From the NCBI RefSeq assembly GCF_021284765.1, contig NZ_CP089924.1:558001-622000 (forward strand): a DNA stretch of 64,000 nucleotides, read 5' to 3'. How positions within the stretch are numbered: the stretch's first letter is position 1; the number at the start of each line of letters is the position of its first letter. The position numbers were made by a program, and so were the translations under genes. Shown piece by piece: positions 1 through 8,780 of the stretch. Below the pieces are notes generated by a model. It had not been told where the DNA came from and did no database searches. It saw only the letters and a program-made list of their open reading frames with translations. The DNA comes from Lysobacter sp. 5GHs7-4 (GTDB taxonomy: Bacteria; Pseudomonadota; Gammaproteobacteria; Xanthomonadales; Xanthomonadaceae).

Positions 1-900
1 CCGCCGCAGCGGCGCGACCGGCGCCGCCGCGGGCATGAGCAGGCGCTGCACGCGTTCGCTCAAGGCGGCGCCGCCGGAAGACGCCATCGCGATGCGCGAC
101 GGCTCGCGCGTCTGCGCCAAACGCAGCAAGCCGCGCGCGAGCGCGGCCGGCGTGGCGCCGTGGCGCACCGCCGACGCATCGCACACGGCCTCGCGTTCCG
201 CCGCCATGCGCCGGTGCAGCGCCCACGCCGCCGGATGGAACCAGACCCCGGCCAATGCCAGCCGCTGCAGCAGGTTCCAGGCGAAATCGCGGCGGCGCGC
301 GTGCGCCAGCTCGTGCAGCAAGATAGCGTCGCGTTCGGCGGCCGGCGATGCCGTCATGAAATCCGCAGGCACCATCAGCACCGGCCGCCGCAGCCCGACG
401 ATCTGCGGGCAGGCGACCTCCGCCACGCGCGCGATCAACCTGCGGTGGCCCGGCACCGTGGTGCGCAAACGCTCGACCGCCGCGACCAGATCGGGCGACG
501 GCATGCGCAGCGGCCATCGCGCCAATCGGACCAGCTCGCGCGCCAGCCGCAGGCAGTGCAGCGCCGCACCCAGCAGCCAGCAGGCCGCCACCGCCGCCGG
601 CAAGCCGAGATACGGCGTGCCGTTCGCCAGCGGCCACAGGTCCGCGGCCGGTTTCTCGCGGGAGATCTCGCCGCCCATGGCCACGAACAGCAGGTGGAAG
701 CCGGCAACGGTCAGTACGGGCAACGCCGCCAGCAGCGCGAAGTGCGCGCCGGCGATCCGGTAGCGCCGTTGCGGCTGGGCGGCGGGAATCGCGCGGCTCA
801 ACAGCTGCCACGACAGCCACAGCAGGCCGCCTTGCAACAGGGTCGCGAACAGGGCGAACGCCAGCAGCTCGAACACGTACGCCAGCGTGGTGGCCGCCAT
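1..900 (-). CDS. M56 family (BlaR1/MecR1-like) membrane metallopeptidase, C-terminus cut by window edge
   Basis: Read on the minus strand from ATG at 900, the frame stays open to the window edge (about 300 residues visible). Two hydrophobic stretches near the N-terminus are followed by a zinc-protease motif LLHELAHARRRDF and, further on, an FHPAAW...EREAVCD segment, the usual signature of M56 peptidases. The start lies 2 nt beyond the stop of a BlaI-type repressor gene, so the two form a signal-sensor/repressor pair. In this family the membrane protease cleaves the repressor when a ligand binds outside. No beta-lactamase or PBP gene is seen beside it, so the target regulon is unknown. The C-terminal sensor region lies outside the window. 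Confidence 0.85.
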   Translation of the reverse strand, partial: MAATTLAYVFELLAFALFATLLQGGLLWLSWQLLSRAIPAAQPQRRYRIAGAHFALLAALPVLTVAGFHLLFVAMGGEISREKPAADLWPLANGTPYLGLPAAVAACWLLGAALHCLRLARELVRLARWPLRMPSPDLVAAVERLRTTVPGHRRLIARVAEVACPQIVGLRRPVLMVPADFMTASPAAERDAILLHELAHARRRDFAWNLLQRLALAGVWFHPAAWALHRRMAAEREAVCDASAVRHGATPAALARGLLRLAQTREPSRIAMASSGGAALSERVQRLLMPAAAPVAPLRR

Positions 901-902
901 GC

Positions 903-1283
903 TCAGTCCGCGTCGGCTTCGAGTCGTTTGATGGCGGCTTTCAACTCCGCCAGTTCCTTCTGGTCGATCGGGCGCGCGTCCAGCGCCTGCATGGCCAGGG
1001 CCAGCGACGAGCCCGAGAACGCGCTGTCCATCCAGCCCCGCACCAGGGTGTTGAGGGTGGGGCGCTCGGACACCGCGGCCTTGTAGACGTGCTGGCGCGC
1101 GTCGGTGGCGCGCGACACCAAGCCCTTGGCCAGCATGTTCTGCAGGATCTTCAGGGCGCTGGTATAGCCGGTGTCGGTGCCGGCATAGACCGCCTCGTGG
1201 ACTTGCTTCACCGTCGCCGGCCCGTCGCGCCACAGGGCGCGCAGGATGGCCAGTTCGGCGGCGGTGGGCGGCGGCTTCTTCAC
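903..1283 (-). CDS. BlaI/MecI/CopY-family transcriptional repressor
   Basis: 126 aa, start GTG at 1283. The N-terminal part has the PTAAELAILRALWRDGPATV winged-helix segment typical of BlaI/MecI repressors, followed by a YTSALKILQNMLAKGLV recognition-helix region. The C-terminal 40 residues are helical and charged, fitting the dimerisation and protease-cleavage region. It is followed after 2 nt by the M56 peptidase gene, the usual partner that inactivates the repressor. No ATG in frame sits close upstream, so GTG is the most likely start. Expected autoregulation through an operator upstream of 1283 was not identified by eye. Confidence 0.88.
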   Translation of the reverse strand: MKKPPPTAAELAILRALWRDGPATVKQVHEAVYAGTDTGYTSALKILQNMLAKGLVSRATDARQHVYKAAVSERPTLNTLVRGWMDSAFSGSSLALAMQALDARPIDQKELAELKAAIKRLEADAD

Positions 1284-1524
1284 CGCATCAGGATGCGACG
1301 ATCGTCATCGCCAGACAAGGCGAGCGCGTAGCGCGCGGCAGGAGAGGAATCGCCCGTAGGCGTGCCGTGCGGTGGCAACCGCAGCGATGCACGTGTCGTG
1401 CACGCATCCGACCGATGCGCGGCCATCGCCACCGGTCGCGACGATCGTGCGGCACCGCGCAGCCGCCCTGCGACGGCCCGTACCTGCATACTGCACCCAC
1501 CGCGCTTTGCACTAATATGGTGCA

Positions 1525-2586
1525 ATGCCCACCGATCCCGCCCCGGCGCCCGCCCTGGACAGCCTCACCACCCCGCTCGCCTGGAGCGATGCGGGCGGGG
1601 CGATCGTCGGCTGCAATGCGGCGTTTTCGCGTTGGCTCGGGGTCGGCGTGCGGCGCCTGTTGGGCTGGCCGCTGGCCAGCCTGGACGCGGGCGACGGGCG
1701 CCTGACCGCCGCGTTGGAACGCACCACCGCCGACGGCTCGCTGCGCCTGCGCCGCGCGCGCCTGCGCTACGCCGACGGCGAGGAGCGCTTCGCCGATCTG
1801 TGGCTGAGCCGGCTCGACGACGACGGCTGGCTGCTGGAAGCGCATCCGGTCGACGAGTTCCCCGGCGACGATCCGGCGCTGCTGCTGCCGTCGGCGCTGT
1901 CGGCCTCGTTGAAAGGTCTGGCCCACGAACTGCGCAATCCGTTGGCCGGCGTGAAAGGCGCCGCGCAGTTGCTGGCGCGCCGGCTGGACCAGGGCCATGC
2001 CGGCAACGGCGATTCGCGCGAGCTGGTCGGGCTGATCGGCAGCGAAGTCGATCGCCTGACCGCGCTGCTCGACCAGTTGCTGTCGCCGGCGCCGCCGCGC
2101 GCGCACGCGGCGCTGAACATCCATGCCGTGCTCGAACGCGTGCTGCGCCTGGCCGAGAGCGAGGCCGGCTGGGCGGTGCGCCTGGTGCGCGATTACGATC
2201 CCAGCCTGCCGGAATTCGCCGGCGACGCCGACCGTCTGATGCAGGCGGTGTGGAACCTGGTGCGCAACGCCATCGAGGCCGGCGCGACCCAGGTCAGCCT
2301 GCGCACGCGCGCCGAGCACAGCGTGCGCATCGCCGACGCGGTGCACGCGATCGCGCTGCGCCTGGACATCGGCGACGACGGCCGCGGCGTGCCGGACGAG
2401 TTGGCCGAGCAATTGTTCCTGCCGCTGGTGTCCGGCCGCGCCGAAGGCAGCGGCCTGGGCTTGGCGCTGGCGCAGCAGGTCGCGCGCGAACATCGCGGCT
2501 CGCTCGCGTATCGCTCGCGTCCGGGCCACACCGTGTTCACCCTGTTGTTGCCGATGCCGATAGAACCGGAGGCGCCGCCCGCATGA
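1525..2586 (+). CDS. glnL: Nitrogen regulation sensor histidine kinase NtrB
   Basis: 353 aa. An N-terminal PAS-like sensor part (about residues 10-115) precedes a HisKA H-box, LAHELRNPLAGVKGAAQLL, with the phospho-acceptor at His134, and a HATPase domain with N-box (NLVRNAIEAGA), DIGDDGRGVP and GSGLGLALAQQ motifs. There are no membrane segments, as expected for cytosolic NtrB. Its stop overlaps the start of the ntrC-like gene (ATGA at 2583-2586), so the two are translationally coupled. Known role of the family: phosphorylates or dephosphorylates NtrC in response to PII signalling. No glnA is seen next to it in the window, although it is the common neighbour elsewhere. Confidence 0.92.
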   Translation: MPTDPAPAPALDSLTTPLAWSDAGGAIVGCNAAFSRWLGVGVRRLLGWPLASLDAGDGRLTAALERTTADGSLRLRRARLRYADGEERFADLWLSRLDDDGWLLEAHPVDEFPGDDPALLLPSALSASLKGLAHELRNPLAGVKGAAQLLARRLDQGHAGNGDSRELVGLIGSEVDRLTALLDQLLSPAPPRAHAALNIHAVLERVLRLAESEAGWAVRLVRDYDPSLPEFAGDADRLMQAVWNLVRNAIEAGATQVSLRTRAEHSVRIADAVHAIALRLDIGDDGRGVPDELAEQLFLPLVSGRAEGSGLGLALAQQVAREHRGSLAYRSRPGHTVFTLLLPMPIEPEAPPA

Positions 2587-3998
2587 GTCCGACCTCCGCC
2601 TCCGCCCGCGTGTGGGTGGTCGACGACGACCGCAGCGTGCGCTTCGTGCTCGCCACCGCCCTGCGCGAGGCCGGTTACGCCGTCGACGGTTTCGAGAACG
2701 CGCACGACGTGCTCGATGCCCTGGCCGCGCGCGGCGCGCCGGACTTGCTGTTCACCGATGTGCGCATGCCCGGCGACGACGGCCTGGTCCTGCTCGACCG
2801 CCTCAAGGCCGCCGCGCCGCGCCTGCCGGTGATCGTGATGAGCGCCTACACCGACGTGGCCAGCACCGCCGGCGCGTTCCGCGGCGGCGCGCACGAGTTC
2901 CTGTCCAAGCCGTTCGATCTGGACGACGCGGTCGCGCTGGCCGCGCGCGCGCTGGGCGCCGAACAGGGCACGGCCGACACCGTCGAAGCCGGCGCCGAAG
3001 CCGGCGCGGCCGACGCCCTGATCGGCGACACGCCGGCCATGCGCACGCTGTTCCGCGCCATCGGCCGTCTTGCCCAAGCGCCCTTGTCGGTATTGATCAC
3101 CGGCGAGACCGGCACCGGCAAAGAGTTGGTCGCGCGCGCGCTGCACCGCGAGTCGCCGCGCGCGTCGCGGCCGTTCGTGGCGCTCAACACCGCCGCGATT
3201 CCGGCCGAGCTGCTGGAAAGCGAATTGTTCGGCCACGAGGCCGGCGCCTTCACCGGCGCCCAGCGTCGCCACATCGGCCGCTTCGAGCAGGCCGATGGCG
3301 GCAGTCTGTTCCTGGACGAAATCGGCGACATGCCGCTGCCGCTGCAGACGCGTCTGCTGCGTGTGTTGGCCGAGGGCGAGTTCTTCCGCGTCGGCGGACG
3401 CGAGCTGATCCGCGTCGACGTGCGCGTGATCGCGGCCACGCACCAGGACCTGGAGGCTTTGGTGGGCGCGGGCCGCTTCCGCGCCGATCTGTTGCACCGC
3501 CTCGACGTGGTGCGGCTGCGCCTGCCGCCGCTGCGCGAACGGCGCGCCGATATCGGCCAGCTGGCCGAGCGTTTCCTAGCCGCGGCCGCCGCCAAGTTCG
3601 CGGCCGCGCCCAAACGCCTGTCCAAGTCCGCGCTGGAACGGCTGCAGGCGCACGACTGGCCTGGCAACGTGCGCGAATTGGAGAACGTGTGCTGGCGGCT
3701 GGCCGCGCTGGCGCCGGGCGACAGCATCAGCCGCGCCGATCTGGACGAGGTGTTATCCGCCGGCGCCAGCGCGCGCCGCGACGACGACTGGGATGCGCGC
3801 CTGGCCGCATGGGTGCGCGCGCAGTTGTCCGAAGGCGCGCAGGACATCCACGCGCAGGCGCGCGAGCGCTTCGACCGCGCGCTGCTGGAGGCCGCGCTGG
3901 AGCACACCGGCGGGCGCCGCACCGAAGCGGCGGCGCGTCTGGGCCTGGGCCGCAACACGCTGACCCGCAAGCTCGGTTCCGGACGCAAGCGCAGTTAG
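2583..3998 (+). CDS. glnG: Nitrogen regulation response regulator NtrC (sigma54 activator)
   Basis: 471 aa with three domains in order. The receiver domain (about 5-120) has acidic pocket VDDD and phospho-acceptor Asp59 in LLFTDVRMPGDDG. The AAA+ sigma54-interaction domain (about 140-375) has Walker A GETGTGKE at 174-181, a GAFTGA loop at 221-226 and LFLDEIGDMP as Walker B. A C-terminal Fis-type helix-turn-helix ends in TEAAARLGLGRNTLTRKL. The start overlaps the kinase stop by 4 nt. It activates sigma54 promoters when phosphorylated by NtrB. The window contains one clear sigma54 promoter (rtcB), but that one is next to its own activator, RtcR. Confidence 0.93.
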   Translation: MSPTSASARVWVVDDDRSVRFVLATALREAGYAVDGFENAHDVLDALAARGAPDLLFTDVRMPGDDGLVLLDRLKAAAPRLPVIVMSAYTDVASTAGAFRGGAHEFLSKPFDLDDAVALAARALGAEQGTADTVEAGAEAGAADALIGDTPAMRTLFRAIGRLAQAPLSVLITGETGTGKELVARALHRESPRASRPFVALNTAAIPAELLESELFGHEAGAFTGAQRRHIGRFEQADGGSLFLDEIGDMPLPLQTRLLRVLAEGEFFRVGGRELIRVDVRVIAATHQDLEALVGAGRFRADLLHRLDVVRLRLPPLRERRADIGQLAERFLAAAAAKFAAAPKRLSKSALERLQAHDWPGNVRELENVCWRLAALAPGDSISRADLDEVLSAGASARRDDDWDARLAAWVRAQLSEGAQDIHAQARERFDRALLEAALEHTGGRRTEAAARLGLGRNTLTRKLGSGRKRS

Positions 3999-4086
3999 TT
4001 TCACCGGCGCTGAACCGGCGCCGCGCTAGCGTGCCGCTGCCGCTATTCGAATTCGTATTCCATCGTCATCGTACTGAGGAGCCGTC

Positions 4087-4656
4087 ATGAACACCGCCGC
4101 CCGTATCGCCCTGACCGCCATCGCCGCCGCGGCCCTGACCGCCTGCGGTTCGGCGCCGAAGAAGACGACCGCGCCGCCGCCGCCCAAGCCGGTGTCCACC
4201 GCGCAGTCGGGTCAGGCGATCCTGGCGTCCGCCTCGGGCAGCCTGGTCAGCGGCAAGCTGAAGATCGTGCCCACCGCCGACGGTGTGCGCCTCACCGGCG
4301 TGGTCGGCGGTTTCGCGCCCAACAGCGTGCATGCGATCCATATCCACGAGAAAGGCGATTGCAGCGCCGTCGACGCCAGCAGCGCGGGCGGGCATTTCAA
4401 TCCGGGCATGAGCGCGCATGGCAAGGTCGACAGCGGCACCCACCACGGCGGCGACATGGACAATCTGGTCGCCGATGGCGAGGGCGTGGCCAAGGTCGAT
4501 GCGCATGCGCGCGCGGTGACCTTGGGCGGCGGCGCGGGCAACGACGTCGCCGGTCGCGCGGTGGTGGTGCATGCGGCGCCCGACGACTACGCCAGCCAGC
4601 CGGCCGGCAATGCCGGTGCGCGCATCGCTTGCGGCGTGATCTCGATTTCGCATTGA
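4087..4656 (+). CDS. sodC: Superoxide dismutase [Cu-Zn], lipoprotein
   Basis: 189 aa. The N-terminus is a lipoprotein signal peptide with lipobox LTAC (Cys20), followed by a Pro/Lys-rich linker (about 24-38) that would lift the enzyme from the membrane. The catalytic domain shows the copper and zinc ligand motifs HIHEKGDC, GGHFNP, HHGGDMDN and the GRAVVVHAAPDDY loop, and ends with GNAGARIACGVI. Cys in HEKGDCS and in RIACG can form the usual disulfide. It detoxifies superoxide in the periplasm. An AGGAG ribosome site lies just before ATG 4087. It is monocistronic by spacing. Confidence 0.95.
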   Translation: MNTAARIALTAIAAAALTACGSAPKKTTAPPPPKPVSTAQSGQAILASASGSLVSGKLKIVPTADGVRLTGVVGGFAPNSVHAIHIHEKGDCSAVDASSAGGHFNPGMSAHGKVDSGTHHGGDMDNLVADGEGVAKVDAHARAVTLGGGAGNDVAGRAVVVHAAPDDYASQPAGNAGARIACGVISISH

Positions 4657-4816
4657 TGCAGCGGGCGGCCGGCGTCGCGCGCCACGATGCGCGGCGTCGG
4701 CTCGCACCATCGCTTTTGCGAGCCCTATCCACGCGCTGCGATGTCGCGCTAGTCGAGCACGACCGCGCCGCATCGCGCGCTTATCCTGTTAACCATTACT
4801 TGCCGACCCCACGCCC

Positions 4817-5308
4817 ATGACCCGCCTGCGCATCCGCGACGCCGAACCCGCCGACCGCGACCTGATCGCCGACTGGATGATCGCGATGGCCTGGGAGACC
4901 GAACACAAGCGGCTGGATCCCGACACCGTGCGCGCCGGCGTCGAGGCCGGCCTGGCCGATGCGGCCAAGGCGCGCTACTTCGTGGCGATGCGCGAGGTCG
5001 AGGTGGCCGGTCGCGAGACCATCGCGGTGGCGGCGGGCACGCTGATGTTCACCCACGAGTGGAGCGACTGGCGCAACGGCGATTGGTGGTGGATCCAGAG
5101 CGTCTACGTCGCGCCCGAGCATCGTCGCCAGGGCGTGTACCAGGCCATGCACGGCCATGTCGCGGCGCTGGCGCAGGCCGCGCCGGGGGTGATCGGCTTG
5201 CGCCTGTACGTGGAGCGCGCCAACACCGCCGCGCAGAGCACCTACCGCGCGCTGGACATGGACGATGCGGGCTACGCGATCTTCGAGACCGAATTCGGCA
5301 AGGGCTGA
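4817..5308 (+). CDS. GNAT family N-acetyltransferase
   Basis: 163 aa. It has the GNAT fold order: an N-terminal RIRDAEPADRDLI strand-helix, a central WWWIQSVYVAPEHRRQGVY segment holding the acetyl-CoA pyrophosphate loop (R/Q-x-x-G-x-G/A type, here HRRQGVY) and the C-terminal LYVERANTAAQSTYRALDM motif. Substrate cannot be told from sequence. It stands alone and is followed by a repeat-rich gap. Confidence 0.88.
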   Translation: MTRLRIRDAEPADRDLIADWMIAMAWETEHKRLDPDTVRAGVEAGLADAAKARYFVAMREVEVAGRETIAVAAGTLMFTHEWSDWRNGDWWWIQSVYVAPEHRRQGVYQAMHGHVAALAQAAPGVIGLRLYVERANTAAQSTYRALDMDDAGYAIFETEFGKG

Positions 5309-5328
5309 AGCGCGGGCGCGTGGGGACA

Positions 5329-5350
5329 TCGCGGCTCACGCCGCTCCCAC
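5329..5350 (-). repeat. REP-like palindromic element, single copy
   Basis: A short imperfect palindrome of the form TCGCGGCTCACGCCGCTCC. The same core recurs in both orientations at 5409-5506, 5566-5590, 7974-8097 and 8119-8236. It lies 20 bases after the acetyltransferase stop. Confidence 0.7.
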
Positions 5351-5408
5351 AGACAGCCATATCGCTTGCCCAGGCGCTGCGTCGACCGGAGCAGTCGTGC
5401 TTGCGACG

Positions 5409-5506
5409 GTAGGAGTGGCGTGAGCCGCGACCCGGAAATTCGCACGGCGGCGCGACCTGCGCTGGCTTCGGCTACATCACGGTCGCGGCTCACGCCGCTC
5501 CTACCC
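5409..5506. repeat. BIME-like composite repeat, copy 1 (two inverted REP units with conserved spacer)
   Basis: Unit A (5409-5431, reading GTAGGAGTGGCGTGAGCC...) and its inverted partner (about 5480-5506) flank a spacer of roughly 50 nt whose sequence (GGCGGCG..ACCTGC..GGCT.CGGC) is shared with the two copies near 8 kb. The whole can fold as a long hairpin. Such elements occur widely in intergenic regions of this bacterial family. No coding sequence is convincing here. Confidence 0.72.
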
Positions 5507-5565
5507 CAAAGCCGGGTACGCCACGCATTCGACTTACCCCAAGGCGCGGGCTAGGCACGGCCTTC

Positions 5566-5590
5566 TGTGGGAGCGGCGTGAGCCGCGATT
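5566..5590 (+). repeat. REP-like palindromic element, single copy
   Basis: TGTGGGAGCGGCGTGAGCCG followed by CGATT, the same core as the neighbouring copies, ending about 40 bases before the stop of the convergent gene at 5632. With the copies at 5329 and 5409-5506 it fills most of the 323-base gap between 5309 and 5631. Confidence 0.7.
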
Positions 5591-5631
5591 ACGCAGCGCG
5601 GTGAACCGCGGATTGCGAGCCGCCGCCCGCC

Positions 5632-6546
5632 TTAAAGCTGCCCGCGCGCGTCGACGCCGTCGTCGCAATGCACGAACGTGGCCGGGATGCCGTGCGCGCC
5701 CAGCACCGCGGCGATCTGGCGCAGGCGCGCCTCGAAATGCTGGTAGCGGCGGTTGAGTTGGGCGCGGCACTCGTCGCTGTCGCACGGCGCCTCGGGCGCA
5801 TAGCGCGCATGCCAGGCCGGCGGCGAGAACAGCGCGATCCGCGCCTCGCCCTGCGCGTAGCGGATCAGCGGCTCCGGCGGCGCGTCCAGCCATTCCTCGC
5901 CGTCGGGCTGCAGCAGCGCGGTTTCCAGGATCGGCCACAGCGGGGCCAGGCCGGCGTGCTCGTATTGCATGGCCATCATCGCGGCCAGATCGTGCACCGT
6001 CAGATAGCGCGCGTGCTCGACCTGCAGGCCGAACGCGTCCTGCGCGGCCAGGGCGGTGTCGGCGCCGGCCATGCCGCGTTCCAGCAGGGTGCTTTCGAAG
6101 GCGTCGCCGACGCGCGCGGCGGTGTCGGGATCGCCGCCGAGCAGGAACGGCACCAGCCGCAGCGGGCCGCCGGCATAGTCGGGCGAGGGCGCCAACGTGC
6201 CGGGCAGGCGGTCCTCGTGGGCGCCGAAGGCGACGATCCGGCCCTCGGACTCGCGCCGGCCGGGCGCGCGTGCGGCCAGCTGGTCGAGCTCGTGATGCAG
6301 CGGCCAGCCGGGGCGCAGCACCTCGATCGGGTCGTAATGGGCGCCGACCACGACCAGCTCCAACGCCGCGGCCTGCGGCGAAAAGCCGGCCAAATCGCGT
6401 GCGATCAGGTCCGCCAGGGCGCCGACCTGGGCCTGGGACAGGGCCTGGCGGGCCACCGCGGCGTCGCCGCGCAGCTCCAGCGCGAGCGCCCCGAGCACGT
6501 GCAGGGGGGCGGGCGGCGCGGGGCGTGGGCTGGCGTCTGAGGTCAT
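5632..6546 (-). CDS. Conserved hypothetical protein
   Basis: 304 aa from ATG at 6546. The frame extends further upstream, but ATG 6546 leaves room for the promoter of the divergent thiolase gene. It has no signal peptide or membrane segment. The sequence is rich in Ala/Leu with a Pro-rich N-terminus, and has motifs such as VVVGAHYDPIEVLRPGWPLH and a C-terminal FEARLRQIAAVLGAHGIPATFVHCDDG. I do not recognise a defined domain. Codon use and frame preservation support a real gene. It is transcribed divergently from the thiolase gene, with about 115 nt between the starts. Confidence 0.7.
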   Translation of the reverse strand: MTSDASPRPAPPAPLHVLGALALELRGDAAVARQALSQAQVGALADLIARDLAGFSPQAAALELVVVGAHYDPIEVLRPGWPLHHELDQLAARAPGRRESEGRIVAFGAHEDRLPGTLAPSPDYAGGPLRLVPFLLGGDPDTAARVGDAFESTLLERGMAGADTALAAQDAFGLQVEHARYLTVHDLAAMMAMQYEHAGLAPLWPILETALLQPDGEEWLDAPPEPLIRYAQGEARIALFSPPAWHARYAPEAPCDSDECRAQLNRRYQHFEARLRQIAAVLGAHGIPATFVHCDDGVDARGQL

Positions 6547-6661
6547 GGGCGGGCTTGGATACGCTGGCGTTTGGTTGCGCGCGGAGGCGGCGCTACACTG
6601 CACCATTATGCCCGCGATGATGTTGCGGGCCGGTCTTTATCCCGCCAGCCGAGGTATTCCG

Positions 6662-7939
6662 ATGCGTCCTGTCCGTCCCGTCGCCGTGCTCGGTGGCGTT
6701 CGCATTCCGTTCTGCCGCCAGAACACCGCCTACGCGGACGTCGGCAACCTCGGCATGTCGGTACGGACCCTCGGCGCTCTGGTCGAGAAGTTCGGCCTGC
6801 ACGGCCAGCAGCTGGGCGAGGTCGCGATGGGCGCGGTGATCAAGCACAGCAGCGACTGGAACCTCGGCCGCGAGGCCGCGCTGTCCTCGGGCCTGTCGCC
6901 GCTGACGCCGGGCATCACCCTGCAGCGCGCCTGCGGCACCTCGCTGGATTCGATCGTGACGATCGGCAACAAGATCGCCACCGGCCAGATCGAGGTCGGC
7001 ATCGGCGGCGGTTCCGACACCACCTCCGACGTGCCGATCGTGTACGGCAAGCGTCTGCGCAGCCGTCTGTTGCAGGCCGCGCGCGCCAAGACCACCAAGG
7101 GCAAGCTGGCCGCGTTCAAGGGCTTCCACCTGCGCGAGCTCAAGCCCGAGTTCCCGGGCGTGGCCGAGCCGCGCACCGGCAAGAGCATGGGCGACCACTG
7201 CGAGGACATGGCCAAGGAGTGGAACATCTCGCGCGACTCGCAGGACGAGTGGGCGCTGTCCTCGCACCAGAAGCTGGCCGCCGCCTATGAGCGCGGCTTC
7301 TTCGAGGATCTGGTGGTCAGCTTCCGCGGCGTCTCGCGCGACAACAACCTGCGCGGCGACAGCACGTTGGAAAAGCTGGCGACGCTGAAGCCGGCCTTCG
7401 ACAAGACCTCCGGCCGCGGCACCCTGACCGCGGCCAACTCCACCCCGCTCACCGACGGCGCCGCGGCCTGCCTGCTGGCGTCGGAGGAGTGGGCGCGCGC
7501 GCACAACCACGAAGTGCTGTGTTACCTGCGCGATTCGCAGGTGGCGGCGGTCGACTTCGTGCACGGCGAGGGCCTGCTGATGGCGCCGACCGTGGCGGTG
7601 CCGGAGATGCTCAAGCGCAACGGCCTGACGCTGCAGGATTTCGACTTCTACGAGATCCATGAGGCTTTCGCCGCGCAGGTGCTGTGCACGCTGCGCGCCT
7701 GGGAGAGCGAGGACTACTGCAAGAACCGCCTCGGCCTGGACGCGCCGCTGGGCCGCATCGATCCGGCCAAGATCAACCCCAACGGCTCCTCGCTGGCGGC
7801 CGGGCATCCGTTCGCCGCGACCGGTGCGCGCATCGTCGCCACCGCCGCCAAGGAACTGAAGCAGCGCGGCGGCGGCCGTTGCCTGATCTCGATCTGCACC
7901 GCCGGCGGCATGGGCGTGGTGGCGATCCTGGAGCGCTGA
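6662..7939 (+). CDS. Acetyl-CoA C-acyltransferase (thiolase, FadI/FadA type)
   Basis: 425 aa from ATG at 6662, chosen because the thiolase N-terminus (RPVAVLGGVRIPFCR) begins there and a GAGGT ribosome site precedes it. The nucleophile Cys91 lies in LQRACGTSLDS. The general-base residues are in NPNGSSLAAGHPFAATGARI (His) and SICTAGGMG (Cys). Thiolases of this length condense or cleave 3-ketoacyl-CoA in fatty acid oxidation. No fadJ or other beta-oxidation partner is adjacent, so the physiological direction is open. Confidence 0.92.
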   Translation: MRPVRPVAVLGGVRIPFCRQNTAYADVGNLGMSVRTLGALVEKFGLHGQQLGEVAMGAVIKHSSDWNLGREAALSSGLSPLTPGITLQRACGTSLDSIVTIGNKIATGQIEVGIGGGSDTTSDVPIVYGKRLRSRLLQAARAKTTKGKLAAFKGFHLRELKPEFPGVAEPRTGKSMGDHCEDMAKEWNISRDSQDEWALSSHQKLAAAYERGFFEDLVVSFRGVSRDNNLRGDSTLEKLATLKPAFDKTSGRGTLTAANSTPLTDGAAACLLASEEWARAHNHEVLCYLRDSQVAAVDFVHGEGLLMAPTVAVPEMLKRNGLTLQDFDFYEIHEAFAAQVLCTLRAWESEDYCKNRLGLDAPLGRIDPAKINPNGSSLAAGHPFAATGARIVATAAKELKQRGGGRCLISICTAGGMGVVAILER

Positions 7940-7973
7940 GGCGCGATGGTAGGCCAGGGCCGGCACTAGGCCC

Positions 7974-8097
7974 TGTAGCAGCGGCGTCCCGCAGGGATTT
8001 CCTTCGCTCGTAAGCCGCGACCTGCGGAACCGCGCGGCGGCGTGACCTGCATGGCCTCGGCTGCATCACGGTCGCGGCTCACGCCGCTCCTACCCCA
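7974..8097. repeat. BIME-like composite repeat, copy 2
   Basis: Same design as copy 1. The left REP unit at 7974-8020 is split by a 23-24 nt insertion (CCCGCAGGGATTTCC...), then comes the conserved spacer, then the inverted unit GGTCGCGGCTCACGCCGCTC (8070-8097). It fills part of the 334-base gap (7940-8273) between the thiolase and macrodomain genes. Confidence 0.72.
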
Positions 8098-8118
8098 AAG
8101 CGCGTAGCTACACCTCTC

Positions 8119-8236
8119 TCTGTAAGAGCGGCGTCCCACAGGGATTTCCTTCGTTCATAAGCCGCGACCCGGAAGTCCGAGCGGCGGCGTAACCTGCACG
8201 GCTACGGCAACATCGCGGCTCGCGCCGCGCCTACCC
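8119..8236. repeat. BIME-like composite repeat, copy 3
   Basis: A near duplicate of copy 2, in direct orientation and immediately downstream, with the same 23-24 nt insertion (CCCACAGGGATTTCC...) inside the left arm and a diverged right arm at 8211-8236. The tandem arrangement suggests local duplication of the whole unit. It ends 37 bases before the macrodomain gene, so it may affect that gene's leader. Confidence 0.7.
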
Positions 8237-8273
8237 CAGAGCTATTGCGCCCCAGCCGCCACTTAGGCCCCGC

Positions 8274-8780
8274 ATGAATCCCGACGCGCTGCAGGCCGAC
8301 ATCGTCACCCTCGAGGTCGACGCCATCGTCAACGCCGCCAACAGCAGCCTATTGGGCGGTGGCGGCGTCGACGGGGCGATCCACCGTGCCGCCGGACCGG
8401 AGCTGGTCGCCGAATGCCGCTTGCTCGGCGGCTGCAAGCCTGGCGAGGCCAAGCTCACGCGCGGCTACCGCTTGCCGGCACGCCACGTGATCCATACCGT
8501 CGGACCGGTCTGGCGCGGCGGCGACCACGGCGAGGCGCAGACCCTGGCGGCGTGCTATCGCAACGCGCTGGCCATCGCGCAGCGGCACGGGCTGGAATCG
8601 ATCGCGTTCCCGTCGATCAGCACCGGCATCTACGGCTATCCGATCGAAGCCGCCGCGCGCATCGCGATCGCGACCGTGTCCGCGGCACTGGTCGCGCAGG
8701 CGCGACCGCCGCGCGTACGGTTCTGCTGTTTTTCCGCCGCCGACCTGGCGGTGTATCGCGCATTGCTCGCAAGCGGCTAG
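8274..8780 (+). CDS. Macrodomain protein (O-acetyl-ADP-ribose deacetylase type)
   Basis: 168 aa, a single macrodomain. It has the ADP-ribose-binding motifs [20 protein letters not shown] near the N-terminus and [10 protein letters not shown] in the second half, plus [10 protein letters not shown]. The Asn-Ala-Ala-Asn and G-G-G-V-D-G residues are those that hold ADP-ribose in YmdB-like enzymes. It probably removes ADP-ribose-linked acyl groups. It stands alone between a repeat cluster and a small membrane protein gene, with no ADP-ribosyltransferase or sirtuin nearby. Confidence 0.92.
   Translation: MNPDALQADIVTLEVDAIVNAANSSLLGGGGVDGAIHRAAGPELVAECRLLGGCKPGEAKLTRGYRLPARHVIHTVGPVWRGGDHGEAQTLAACYRNALAIAQRHGLESIAFPSISTGIYGYPIEAAARIAIATVSAALVAQARPPRVRFCCFSAADLAVYRALLASG

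Noticed and set aside
1362..3998. Single fused open frame covering the sensor kinase and response regulator region
   Set aside because: The true ntrB reads in another frame with a full kinase domain and ends by ATGA overlap with ntrC. The upstream part of the long frame is Arg/Pro-rich noise.
5309..8273. CRISPR array in the repeat-rich gaps
   Set aside because: Repeat units are palindromic, in both orientations, with conserved rather than unique spacers, and no cas genes are near.
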